Below are positions 45,495-56,951 of a DNA stretch of 64,000 nucleotides, one piece after another. The first letter of the stretch is position 1. Each line of letters begins with the position of its first letter. Location of the stretch: the NCBI GenBank assembly GCA_013115135.1, contig JABANP010000005.1, positions 62,001 to 126,000 on the forward strand, in the 5' to 3' direction. The position numbers and the translations under genes were made by a program. The notes under the pieces were generated by a model. That model had not been told where the DNA came from. It searched no databases and saw only the letters and a list, made by a program, of their open reading frames with translations. This DNA is from Perkinsus olseni (lineage: Eukaryota; Perkinsozoa; Perkinsida; Perkinsidae).

Positions 45495-46869
45495 GAAGAC
45501 AACACTTGCCTGTTTGCAGTCATTTTCCTCCTCCTTGTTGTTGTTGGCATGACCATCAGTGGTCCGACCTTCCGTGTTGCTGACAGCATACCCGTAGGCG
45601 GCTTCGCCCATGTAACAATCCTAGCTGAACCCTTCATAATTTTCCACGTACGCGAAGGTGAATACTATGCTATACAGGTATCCTAAGGGGTAGCCAGATT
45701 CCCTCCTCGGTGCAGCGGTGCTTGTCATCCTCAGACGCCCTGTGCGGCGTGCTTCTCTCCTTCAACTTTTACCAAGCATCCTGTTGACCTGGAGGCTCTC
45801 ACGGTTAGGTGTGAGAAGGGTGGTCATGTTGTGAACCTGATAGACGGTACAGCGGTCGAAGGCGGGCTGGGGCAGATCTCGGCCAAGGTGTGGGGCGTCG
45901 AGGGAGATGGGGTATATCTGGAGGTGCCAGAGGTAAGCACCTACATGGCGCCTGTCGACCCGTGGTCTGCTTCCTTATTGACAGGCCTTGTCCGACTGGG
46001 CTGAATGGACCCTTGTAGATCGGAGTAATGTCGCCAAAGATGTCGATTCCTTCGTCTTTGAGGTGCCCAAGGGTATTCGCCGCGAAGACTTGCTTTATGG
46101 GGAAGGCATCGTAAGGCCGCTTCCCGGTAGACTTGGAATATGTGGTGGTGCAGGGGTGTACTATAGGTTCATGTATCGAGCAAGATCGTCGTGGATGATG
46201 GTGCTTCATCGTGCGTGCGAGATTATACCCCTACCCGAATTCTCCCGGATCACAGAGTTGAGATTATCGTCAAGAACTACCCAGTGCACGGCATCATGTC
46301 CAAAGCACTATCATAGCCTGAAGGTTGGGGACAAGCTCGCCCAGAAGGTGAACCCGAAAGTAACCTTCGATCTGTCAAAGCTGACAGCACGAGGATTGCG
46401 GAAGCTCGTGATGGTTGGGGCCGGCTCCGGCATCACACCAATGTACCAGGTGGGGTATTACCTTATAGCGGGAAAGAGGGGCCGCAGCCCGGTCTGCAGG
46501 TGATCTCCTCCAAGGCCATTCAGAAGCTTGACAAGGTGCTCGTGATGGGCTTCTTCCGAGAGGAAGAGGATGCAATCAAGTTCCCTGGCTCTAATGTTCC
46601 GGACAACGTCACGATGAAGAAGTGTATCACCCGACCGACCGGATGTGCTGCTGCGTTGAGGGAGTGCCTTGATAGTAGGATTACGGCGATCTTGCCACTG
46701 TTCGTCATCTCCTGTTTCAGACGAGTCTCTCCCGAAAGGGGACGGTTCTAAGTCTATGCATATCGTTTGGTGCGGGCCGGGAGGCTTCAATACCACTTTG
46801 GATGGTGAACTCGAGAGTCGCAACTTTCACGGTTTTGATGAGGACTGTCTCGTTGAGCTCCCCAATTGA
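45495..46869 (+). CDS. Cytochrome-b5-reductase-like flavoprotein with N-terminal membrane anchor and a possible degenerate Rieske-like domain; carries an apparent frameshift
   Basis: A hydrophobic anchor (FAVIFLLLVVVGM) precedes FIIFHVREGEYYAIQ and LTVRCEKGGHVVNLIDG. This layout resembles a Rieske-type ferredoxin domain, but the first Cys-x-His pair is not clear. The flavin domain has RDYTPTRILPD and NYPVHGIMSKAL (family RPYTP and G.MS..L). The NAD domain has LVMVGAGSGITPMYQ and WCGPGGFN. It ends at the TGA 46867-46869. Around 46308-46316 the conserved frame meets TAG and continues one base later as HSLKVGDKL, an apparent +1 shift with no credible intron. It may be a sequence error, a pseudogene lesion or programmed frameshifting. 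Introns at about 45930-45984 and 46110-46152 are clear. Confidence 0.68.
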
Positions 46870-47470
46870 CTCTTATTCTTATGCAAGGCTGTTGTGGCCC
46901 TTCTACTGACAAGACGTTTTTCGTTCTGCTTCCCCTCTGTGCCGTGCAGTGGACGAGGCCCCCACTAGGCCAATAATAATACTACTCAGTTCCCTACTCA
47001 TCTCACACAGCAGTTGTCCTCGTTATACTCTGTGGTTAATGCCGTCGAGGTATTATGCGCCCCGCGTATGGTTCGATACTGAAAGAATTCTCTCTTGCGT
47101 TATTCAAAGTAGTCAATGTATTTCCAATTGCACGGGGACCCACATCTGGAACAAGTTAGCATGAAGCTGGTCGCTACAGAACCAGACTGACTCAACCAGT
47201 GCAGTGGCTGCTGTAGTCATCCTCTATCTCCTCGGATATTCTCAACACACTTAGCACTCCTTCCCCTCAGTCTTGCTACCTCGTGCCATTATACGGTATC
47301 CGCTTTCTCGTAGGGCTGCAGCAAAGTCTTCGGAAGGTGTGTTGTTACCGTATTGCGGCCCGCAATTTGCGGGCTCTCCCCTATCACCCCGCCTGTGTTG
47401 CGCTATTCATCTGCCCACCAATGCCATGTGAGTGTTAACGACTACTAATGACCACCTCCCCATCTACCAG
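46870..47470. other. Region between reductase and TIPIN copy 2
   Basis: No recognisable gene is seen. The frame at 46949-47164 lacks motifs. The 5' exon of the decayed TIPIN copy, comparable to the acidic leader of the intact gene, might lie here but was not found. Confidence 0.4.
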
Positions 47471-48084
47471 GGAGAGGCTCCAGGACTGGATCAGGCTGAA
47501 GATACCGCCCCTGCTGTCGTGACGTTCAAGAAAAGGGTAGCGCCATTCACATCCCTTCGCTCTACTTCCACTCATGGCTCAGACCAACCGCCGGCCAAAG
47601 CTCACCGCTGACCGGCTCATAGATGACGAACACGGCTTGAAACGCTTGATGCAGGATTTCGAAGAGTCTATCAACTTAACCGGGGATACCATCAAGGTGA
47701 GTAGGCTTCAGTTTCTCTTCAGATTGGCGGTGTTGTGTATTGGTTCGTTTCCGTATGATGACATGTTGTCTATTCAGGATCTCGATGCTGTTATTTCTAG
47801 CTATGGCGTCTGGGCCAGCCGATTGTACCCCTACGGCATGCCGCTGGCTGATTTCGCAAGGACGTGTGAGACGTAGCTGTATCCGGAGATGAAACGGGTA
47901 AGTTCCTCCTCGGCCATTCAAACCCTGTGCTCCCCGTGGAGAGACTGTGTCTCAGCGGAAGATATACGATATTAGGCTTGAGTACGTGCGACGAAGGGGA
48001 AGGCTCACTCCTGTCGGGGACAAGGAAGAGAAGGAAGAGTCAGCGCCCAGCAGCTTTGAGTCAGCGGAAGGCACCATCCACTAG
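47471..48084 (+). pseudogene. Second TIPIN/Swi3 copy, interrupted by a nonsense codon and lacking the RPA-binding tail
   Basis: The exon/intron pattern of the intact TIPIN gene is retained. An exon ending VVTFKKR joins RRPKLTADRLIDDEHGLK, then YGVWASRLYPYGMPLADFAR. It then reads CET, a TAG at 47874-47876, and LYPEMKR, where the intact copy has GAG (Glu) at 42284-42286. After the next intron the frame remains similar (RKIYDIRLEYVRRRGRL) and stops at 48082-48084. The C-terminal LTPEEMRLRMEANR helix of the intact copy is missing. A single G-to-T change explains the stop. Base-level similarity is high in exons and low in introns, so the duplication is not very recent. Confidence 0.75.
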
Positions 48085-48556
48085 TCGAGCATCCCAAGGG
48101 ATAACAGGAGCGAATGCGTGGACAAGGCAGCTGTATGCGAACCTATCAATCTATAAATTGCGCAGGCCTCAACCAATACTATTACCATGACAATTGACAC
48201 ACCTTTTGACGGTATGTGGATGCTGCGTGTCGATTAAAGTATCTCCCGCGGTTTGTATATGGTTTTCGGATGAACTGCTCCTGCACGCCCTTAATAATAT
48301 GAATATAGAACTTCAATTTTGTATTATCGACTACTCTATTGACTGCGTTGTTTAGTTAGTATGATAAGGGGACGATTGACCGACTATGATGGCTCCGTTA
48401 CCCGTCGTCACCTACAGTAGTGATCGGTTTGCGGATCTGAGACTTTCCGAAACTTCATCAATACTGTCAACAACACGAATCTTGTCACTCCGGAAACGTG
48501 ATCGGAAACGTGTTATTTGAATTGGAGAGGCTTTTCTTGATCGTGCACACGTGACA
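48085..48556. other. Intergenic, AT-richer region
   Basis: Nothing recognisable is seen. The composition is AT-rich relative to the neighbours at 48230-48360. Confidence 0.4.
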
Positions 48557-49085
48557 TGGACATGCGCCGTAACCGCTTAGACGAACGAAGAGGGCTCTGA
48601 CCATCGGTACTGGTGAGGACCTGAGTAGATAAAGATACCGTCCGTGGCGGGAGGCAGAGGGCACTGCTGACATCCTCGCCTTCGACGATGCTCGTCTCGT
48701 CGTCTTCAATGACTCTATCCTTGTGAAGACCTTCACATCCTCCTTCATATGTGAGTACATCATACAAAGCATCACGCTTGAGGTGGATGGAGGGGAGGCC
48801 AGACCATACCCTCCTCTTCACGAAGATAACTCTAGTCAAACCGAGATACTGCAAAAACAGAATAATTTCGATGTATCAATCGACTACGATGAGCTACCTT
48901 TTCACAATGCCTTCTTGAGCACCGTATCGAGCCAAGTAAGGACCCTGTAACCGGGCAGATGTGGCTGTCTCCCAGGACTTGGACGCCCACCCGGCGTCCT
49001 TGATGAGATACTACAGCATCGAAGCTGGAAGAAAGCTTAAAGTCATAAAACCGTATTATAGGACTCCGCATACTCACCAGTAAGG
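48557..49085 (+). CDS. Unidentified multi-exon protein
   Basis: Plus-strand exons can be chained. A segment at about 48660-48937 reads LAFDDARLVVFNDSILVKT and, further on, FICEYIIQSITLEVDGGEA. It ends at a GTAAGG donor. After a 40-nt intron the next exon (about 48977-49078) reads DLDAHPASLMRYYSIEAGRK and again ends at a GTAAGG donor. No family is recognised. The minus-strand frames overlapping this interval have poorer splice context and are treated as shadows. The 3' end is not defined. Confidence 0.35.
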
Positions 49086-49197
49086 ACCCTCCTTCACCAG
49101 TGTGGCATACCCACCATCACATCCAAGGGCCTCCAACGCTACTGCTAGATCGAGATGATACTGCCTTAGAGGACGGTGATCCTGATAAAGGAAAGAC

Positions 49198-51479
49198 TCA
49201 CGAGTCCATGGGAGAGGCCAGCCGTACCGTTATGTCATTATTCGAGAATCTGTTCATGAGTAGCCGTTGTGTCTCTGTAGCATGGTCAACGAACTCAGGA
49301 TGCTCGAGTATCAAACCGAACTGATCAATCGAGGCAGATGAAGGCTCATGATCCTCGGAGGGATCATGCTCACCATAACACGGGACATCTGTGTAAGATG
49401 TGGTTTAGCTATATGCTGCTCGTCCCCTATGTTGCCGCTTCGGTAAAACTCAGCCATCAAGGCCACGAAAAGCTCCTGGTGGTAGTGGCCACTGAGCGGT
49501 AGAGCTTATACCCCTATAAAGCGCAAAAGGTGAACTACCTGGCGATGAAGCCATTGAGAATGTTGCATATTTGCCTCGTAGAGAATGCTCTCCTCACTTG
49601 TATTGCTCTCTTGGCTATCTGTAACCATCACGCCTAGATTGATTCCCCCCACCCCGCTTACCCTCTCGGCAAGTTCATCATCCCAGACCCCAACTTTCGC
49701 CATGCTATTAATCATTGCTGCTAAATGCTGTGGGGAGTGGTACTTAATTTTCTGTCGGAACTTCGGTATAAGGCACCCCTTCCAAGCCTGAACCATGTCG
49801 ACGTCCTACGGTGTGGTAAGTGCAGCCACCCTCACCCTCTTATCCCGGATGCCGAGTGTTGCTAAGGAGAACGCTAGAGTGATGACGGTGAGAGGCTGCA
49901 AACGATGAGTCTCCGGCATGTTGGCGAGGCGATCGCAGAGCGACCTCAGGAAGGGCAAGTTGCGTATGTTCACGCGGGAGTACTGCAACAACAACCAAAG
50001 AAGGGTATACCCCTCGACACCCAACTCGGAAGTTCCCTTACAGCATAGGCTAGCATGGCTGTCTGACGATCTGTAATTGTAGCCCAAATCTCGGGGGAAG
50101 CTACAGTCCGTCCTGAAGCATGATCATCACAGTGAATGCTGAGTGGGTGGGCAGGGGTCTCACCGATGGCCCTGAACATCGCCACATCCGCATGCTTCAG
50201 CCGCCCAAGGGCAGTTGCTAGAAGTGTCAGGGTCTTCGCATCGAGACTTGTGATTTCCCGCCGAACCTAGGAGGCCGACCCACCTGCCGCTGGATGGGCT
50301 ATGAAGGGGCTTTACCCGATTGGACATCCGGTGTATGGCTCTGGTCGGTAGGAGGCCAATCTTGGAGAACTCATGCAGGACCACACACATCTGCTTCGGA
50401 GGTATCTTGCCGTTGCTGAGTTTCTCATTATAATGGAAGGCTATATAACGATACGCTTTGGACCAAGCGTGATGGGCCTGATGGACAGCTGCCGCTGCTG
50501 CTGCTGAGCAAACTCTATACTACGTGAGCCCACTAACCTGATTGCGTGGGTCCCTTGGTATTAGTTTCCTCTGCCTCATGAAGTAGAGCAACCAGGCCAT
50601 ATCGGTGCCATTCCAAAGGCCAGGGTGGTGCACCATAACTCTAATAAGGCTGAGGGAGGCCGATAGATGCTTCGGGTACCCCCCTGTGATACAGCGGATT
50701 TATACTACTAGTGAGCCTTATCCTCAGGTACTTGAGGGCATTTACTCTTTGCCGCTGAGTACAGTATCAAGCAGAGCTGGGAGTGGCTGAATTCACAATG
50801 AGGGTTCCCCTTGGTAAAGGAGCTTTCCTGATCGCCGGGATTGTTCATTTGACGAGAGCCCCAGCAACAGCCCTCTCACAACGTAGGTGACGACCTTCCT
50901 CACTAGAGGCGTCCATAATGCAGGCGAGCTTATCTTCAACTTGCCAGCTGCTAGCGCCACTGCCGTGAGCTGTGATGGGTTATAGTCCGGTATACCCTTA
51001 AGGACCCCCTTACGTAACTCTAGATACCTGCAGACACCTCCACAGCAGCATCCATAGAAAGCGATCACCTCTTGTCCACCCTCAGATCTCTATCCTTGAA
51101 TGCTGTCCCTGATAGCTCTTGTAAATGGAATATCTTCAGCGTCACTTTGGTATTGTCGTCATACTGACTGACCTGCCGTAGCAGCGGCTCCGTGTCTGTT
51201 CTCACCCCATACCAGTGGTATGATACCACCCCTTGATACCTCCTTCAAGGTGCTCCGGACGATCCTCTCATTCTCCCTACCAAACCTTGCGAACATCTTC
51301 CGTATCTCCTCCTTGCATCGCAAAGCATCCACGTCTATTTGCCGGTCCGCTACCTTGTCGGGTAAAGTCTCTATCAAGGCTACTGGAGGGGGGCTACTGC
51401 TGAATAGACGATACCCACAACGGATGAAGACCGCGGCGGCGGCAGGCAGGGGACACCGAGGCGTGCATATAGAGATCAT
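49198..51479 (-). CDS. Helical-repeat organelle-type RNA-binding protein candidate (OPR/FASTK-like), multi-exon
   Basis: The Met at 51479 starts a likely mitochondrial presequence rich in Arg, Ser and Ala (ISICTPRCPLPAAAAVFIRC). Downstream exons repeat a degenerate helical-pair pattern: PSQLTAVALAAGKLKISSPA with LW..L (50950), LQPLTVITLAFSLATLGI (49870), and HSPQHLAAMINSMAKVGVWD (49700). Such 35-40-residue units with alternating Leu and Ala resemble octotricopeptide/FASTK-type repeats that act on organelle RNA. A frame with FGLILEHPEFVDHATETQ ends at 49198, though a donor-like GTGAGT overlaps the stop and the gene may continue. No clear RAP domain was found. Function is inferred from repeat style only. 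Confidence 0.45.
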
Positions 51480-51775
51480 CACTAAATCGACTAGAATACG
51501 TAATCTTCTAAAAGACAGCCTTGGATGAGCAGTTGGGCGGTGCCTCTCCCCCAGCGAGTAGTGAACTCCGCAACGAAACACCAGCGTGAGTAACATACAA
51601 TAGACACTCAGAAGGGTCCCTCCGCCGTATAGCACGGCTGCTATCGACGTGAGCATGCAGCACACCGCTCACAGCAGTGGATGGCATCTACCGTACTCCC
51701 AACTGAACACTGAATATAGCTTCCTACACCAAGAGGCAACTACATGGTAATTTTACATGATAAAACAAAAGCGAA

Positions 51776-54064
51776 CTACGGTGGTCCGACACTGTCCCCG
51801 CTGATAGCGGAAGTAGCAATACTTGGACTTTCCTGAAGAGCAGCACTCGGCCTCTGGGAGGGCACCACATCGCCCTTGATTACCGAGTACAGCCTGTTAT
51901 ATACATCCGTAATCTTATCAGTGAGCAACGATGGTTGGAAGCGGCCCCCTCCACCAGCTGGGATGGAGCACTCTCGCAGTAGTGTATCGAATTCCTCGCC
52001 TGAAGTCCCGAGATCCGACCACAGAGGCCCCAAAGCCTTGCCTACTAGTGAACTCATCTCCCATCGTTGTTAGCCAGAACTTCAGCATGTCTACACTACT
52101 GCTATCAGCAGTGGCAGCCGAGCGATGATGAGCGCCCCGAGCAGATCCCGGCCGAGGAGAGGCAGCTCCGCTCAAGGTCGTACTACTACCGCTGGTACCT
52201 GCACTCGCCCTGAGGGTCTGAATCGCCTGAGCGAGAAGTCAAGTCCAGCAAACGCATAGACCTCCCCAATCCATCACCTGGTTAAGCTCGGTTATACCAG
52301 CCTCGGTGCTGAATCTAGATGGCCTAGCGGAGGCAAGGTTGAGGACGGTATAGAAGTCCACGCCTTGGTCCACTGGGAACTAATGCCAAGATCTATACTG
52401 CGAAGGAGATGTGTTGCTCAACACCTTCTCTCCGTAGCACATACGATCGACCTCTCTCTCAGCATAGTCCAGGGCGAGACTCCTTATCACGCTACGAAGC
52501 TCATCAGGAGTCAATTTACCGTCACCATCCGAGTCCCATACTTCGAAGCATTCCCGAATCTAGGTCGAGAGGGAGGTTAATACCACCAGCCTTCAACCCT
52601 AGTACCTTAGCAGGCGATACCCCTCCTCTCACAGAAGCTCTAGACTCCTGCGAGCCCTGCCCTGCTGATCCCTCTGGGGTAGTCACCTTCACCTGCCGCG
52701 ATTTGGACATGATGAGGGTCTGTCCAACGCTCGGACGGTTCATCAACCCATCCCAGGGAGAACGCAACGGAGGTGGTATCAGAAACGAATGCTGAAAGGC
52801 CTCCCGAGGCCACTACGTATACCTCAGCTTCTTCCCTACTGTGAGGTTGCCGTGTAAGCGTCGCTTAACCACAATGTTAACCACGGCATTCATAACGGTA
52901 TTACACATGACAAAGACGAAGCATCCTGCTGGGAGGTGCACCGCAAATGGCAAGAAGAGCAGTACCGCGCCTGAGCTCCATCTATGTCCCATTGACCAGT
53001 GATATTACTACTACCCTGTAGCCCATAATTAAAATATTTAGTGTCCCACTCGGCTCTGTCTGGATCCGATACTACCGGTACCAACTTCATCTGGGCCCTA
53101 GCAGCTGCTATTGCCATGACGGAAGAGGCTAACGGCAGAATACCGTAGGGATCTGATGTATGGGGGCTCCGGGGAGCTATGAAGTGGATAATGATCCTAC
53201 CTGCCAGCATTAGACTAGGGCACCACAGGAAGGTTGAGTCAAGGCAGACTGATCTGAAAACGTCGGGATGAGTAGCCATGCCCCTTATAGCTGCAAACAA
53301 CGTCAGTATCCACGGGGTTTGTATGCCAAACAAGAACCCCATGCCTTGGAAAGGGTTCCCTGATCAGATACCATGGCATATGCCCCTGCAACAACAGCCT
53401 CGTACGTCCTATCCCGTGCTTGCCGAGCTCTTGTCGATACTCCTCCACTTTACGGTCGAATCTATCGTTATCCCCGGTCTGCAAACTCCCATACCCTCTG
53501 TGCCTAGCGGTGCATCACTACTACATTGAGAGCTGTCCTGACTTCCCTCGCCAATGGTAGCAGCTCCACCATGGCTGCTTGCCGTCGACTTGATATCTCT
53601 ATGGACCTATCACGGACTACTGGTAACTACAGTAGGGAGGCAAGGATGGTTACCGGACGTTGAAGTAGAGTGTGAGAGCTCGGAAGCCGACAGCGACTAG
53701 GCAGATAGTGGAGACCCAGCTACTGCCGGATATCTCATGAACAGTGTTAAGCATGGTCTGGACGGCATCTACGTGAGGCCTGACTGTACACCGTATCAGG
53801 ACACGCTCCGCCGGTGCCATACTACCAGGGGTCATAGACAGCCGTCCAATCAACACCAAAATTATCTGCCTGATCTCTTAGTCTCTCTAGCAAGCTCAGT
53901 GCTTCGGGAGAGGAGACACCCGGTGCCACTGGATGGCTCACTGGCGTTGTTGTCGTGGACAGTGACCGACTGCTATGCCGAGGTATCGCTCGGGCTACTA
54001 CAGCCGGCGACCCCCTCTGCCGGAGTACCAGTAGAAAGGGCTTCTTGCCGGTTGATAAAAGCAT
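51776..54064 (-). CDS. Oxa1/YidC-family mitochondrial insertase fused to a C-terminal EF-hand module, multi-exon
   Basis: After a Ser/Arg-rich presequence (LSTGKKPFLLVLRQRGSP from 54064), Oxa1 landmarks follow. These are LNTVHEISGSSWVSTICLV (family H...G..W...I), a charged segment RFDRKVEEYRQELGKHGIG, and TPWILTLFAAIRGMATHPD. DPYGILPLASSVMAIAAARA and the final membrane helix PAGCFVFVMCNTVMNAVVNI complete the domain. Phase-0 introns of 48 nt (52792-52839) and 46 nt (52560-52605) then lead in frame to FEVWDSDGDGKLTPDELRSV, a canonical EF-hand loop. A second EF-like segment (VDFYTVLNLAS) follows. The tail ends at 51776. Normal mitochondrial Oxa1 instead has a basic ribosome-binding tail. The last exons (51776-52240) are less certain. 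Confidence 0.7.
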
Positions 54065-54248
54065 ACAAGGCAACGGCTCTTGACCACCCGGGATGCTCTG
54101 ACTTGGGGCGCGCGCGGTTGAGCGGAAAAATTCGTTTCGCGCAAGATGCACCAACAACGCATCCAAGATTCGTAGGCTCCGTTCGAAGTTAGAAGCTCAT
54201 TCGTGGATCATTTCGGATCTTGGTCCTCCCTTCTCGCTTGTTCAGTTC

Positions 54249-55464
54249 GTGGGTTTGCTTATGTTTAATCTCTTCTGCCGATCATACCAAGGCTTTCAAC
54301 GTGGTTTACGGCAAGCTTCTCAAGAGCGCTCAGCCCCGCCCACTGAGTCCACCGAGATTAACACACCGATTGCTACCGGCTCTTCGAGACCAGTCGAGCG
54401 CTTCCTACAGCAAGGTGAACCAAGTAAGGTGGATGAGCGAAGCTGGATTCCGCCCACCCTGATCTGTGTAGAAACGTTCGTCGATGAACTGCGTTTTTCA
54501 GATTTTCTTCCTATTTACGACACCTCCCGTTACGCCGAGCTACTGCCTGAGTTCAATTCGTCCCTCTTCTCGGATGCCTCAGAGCGCATGGAGCGGGCTT
54601 TCATGCTCCGGTACACTCAGAAGCTGTAGGAGACTGGTCTCGCTGGTACCTACTGTGGTTAGCTTGATGTGCCCCTTCAGGGTATCCTTGGTGCATTCGG
54701 CCAAGACCAATGATGAAGAGTTGATGAACAACCCCTTCGAGTGCAGATTTGCCGTCACTAAGACCGACGTTGCTGGTACGTCATCATCGTTACTGCCCTC
54801 GTCTCCACTCGACAATGTCCCCAGGCAATCCGAGAGTGCCATCGTTCCACAGCGACGCGGCATTTGTTTTGAAGATGACCCAGCGGTGCTGCTTCTCTGT
54901 GGCTACCGTGCTAACCGGTTTGGACTACTTCATCCGTTTAATCGATAAGGGTTTGGTAAGACCCGCCGTGCATGACGCATTTTCGTAAGAAATTTTGGTT
55001 CAGGTCCGCTTACACCACACTTCTTGGAGATCCCTGTGGGTTTGCTGTATGCTCTTAGCGGAGAAGATGTGGGAAGATAACTTTGTTCACCCGGTGAGAC
55101 GGCTGCCTCCGCTGTTCCCGTACCTTGTGGTTCTCGTAGGTGCACATTATGGGGCAGTACAGCTCGAGTGCCCACAGTAGAAGGGAGTACCTTCAGCTGC
55201 AGATGGGCATCCTTAAAGTCCTCAACTGGGACATGAACATAACGCTGAAGCGGTACTTTCCCGCGTCTTACATTGATCACTCAGGGCGGTCGCTGCAGAT
55301 TCACGGAATTGATGGCGGACATCATGGCCCATCCGGTGTCCCCTCAAGTCATCGCTGCAGTACCTGGTCATCCCGACAAATTGTTTGTACCGAGGTTAGT
55401 ATATGCATGCTCGAGCGCCGCGTTGGTGGATTTCGTGTTTCAGACCTCTTCCGAAGGTGCCTAA
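54249..55464 (+). CDS. Cyclin-like protein, multi-exon
   Basis: A cyclin-box pattern is spread over short exons. VLTGLDYFIRLIDKGL lies at about 54910-54957, and after a 40-50 nt intron SLWVCCMLLAEKMWEDN is in the position of the lxxxALLLAsKyxxd helix. MGILKVLNWDMNITLKRY corresponds to the E...L..L.wdl....y helix. A preceding exon (54400-54629) has FVDELRFSDFLPIYDTSRYA. The terminal exon (55290-55464) contains LVYACSSAALVDFVFQ. Cyclins bind and activate kinases; the partner is unknown. Start and the exon at 54630-54830 are uncertain. The gene may extend into the Gly/Arg-rich exons downstream. Its start region faces the Oxa1 gene start across about 190 bases. Confidence 0.5.
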
Positions 55465-56951
55465 GATGAACTTCAATATCTCAGCACGCCTACACAAACA
55501 GGACTCCAGCAGGCCATTGAGGTAGGCTCTCAGTTCATAGTTGTTATCCGAGTTTCCTTGTCAGACATGGAGCCGGGTCTGATGCTGGGGCTGTGCAGAC
55601 TGCGGCCTCGAGCGACTCGTCTGGTGGTGCAGCCTCGACCGTCGCTGACAGCCGGTCTGATGTTTACAATGAGATTAAAGAAGCTGAGGTGGGGCATCTT
55701 GACGTTTGTCACAAGAGCTATGGTCTCATCATCAGGATGACATGGACATATCCTCGTTTAGCCAGACCCATCCGATGCCAGCTGCCGGGTAAGCCTGGCA
55801 TGATCGCAGTTTAGTATTTGATTACCGTTCACTTCAGAGACCCATCACTGATGCCTTCTCGACATCACCCTCCTGGTCGCGGCAATGGTCGTTTCGGTCA
55901 CGGGTCGTTTTACAGGCTAGGCGTTGGTCTGCCGCCAAGGCAACCAACTCACAATCGTCGACCTCAGCCCAGGGAGGTGGCGGCGAGACAGCAAGCTCTT
56001 GGACGCTAGACTTTTCATACCGCTTGTGAGCAGTTGAACCCCTACGGGAACTGCTCCTACTTGCTCATCTTCGCGTAAGCGAGTTGGTGTTACACTGGTA
56101 ACCCTTGATCTCGGCCAACATTCGTTTGGTCCGATATATAATTTGCTCATTGATATTACGGAGATGCTTCCGCTATTGACCTCGTGCTACCCGACTGTGA
56201 TTATGATGCAGTCAATAACCCTCAAACGGTGTGGAGGAGGCTGAGCGATTCTCTTTGGACATTAGTAGTTGTCATGCCATTACGATGTAGTGATGCTATC
56301 CGCATGGCTGGATAATGTTGAGTTCGTTAATGATGGACAACGGTTGTTCTCGCAGGTTTACCAGTTCTGATGGTGGTACCGTGAATGATGAGTCGAAGGC
56401 CACATGCTCCCAACCTAAATGTTGATTTGAGCACTATAGCCACCAACTATGTTCAGGAGGCCGCTCTCTACAGTGAGTCCTCGGCGAGACCCGGAGACGA
56501 CATTCTACTAGGACGATCGTGTCTCTCGCATTATCCTACTGCTAACTCGATGTTTGTTCATCCCAGGTGGACAAATCTATGGTCATGCAGCGAAGGAGCT
56601 ACGGATGCAGTCTCTCGACGGTGGTGATCGGGACGATCTCCATGGGCTCACCTATCGAGTGGAGGACTATAGGATTGGTCTTGGCATGGCTGAAGCTACT
56701 TCGGCATCGCATGGAAGACTACAGGTAAAGTACTACGGCGAATTCTGCAGTGAGGACTTCCCGTTCAGAGGCCTCCTAGAGGGAAAGAGCCGGTGCCGGA
56801 GCCTGTGACCTCTGCGGCGTCGCTGGCTGCTAGAGTCAGGAATGCTGATATAGAAGTGGAAGATGTCCGGCAGCGGCGATGCTGGTTGACTCCTGGGCAT
56901 CTGACGGAGTTCGGGGGTAATTGGAGTATCATTTTCCACGATGCTTACTGA
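55465..56951 (+). CDS. Unidentified multi-exon protein with Arg/Gly-rich segment
   Basis: Exons include a Ser/Ala-rich piece (SDSSGGAASTVADSRSDVY, 55610-55680) and ISSFSQTHPMPAAG (55750-55790). A Gly/Arg-rich piece (GRGNGRFGHGSFYRLG, 55870-55920) follows. Later frames are ELRMQSLDGGDRDDLHGL (about 56600) and a final exon ending LTEFGGNWSIIFHDAY with a stop at 56949-56951. The Arg/Gly-rich exon suggests RNA binding, but no family is recognised. These exons could belong to two genes, or the first ones to the cyclin-like gene. Confidence 0.3.

Noticed and set aside
47864..47876. A 13-nt GT...AG interval removing the stop in TIPIN copy 2
   Set aside because: It is far shorter than any intron here, would shift the frame and would delete conserved residues present in the intact copy.
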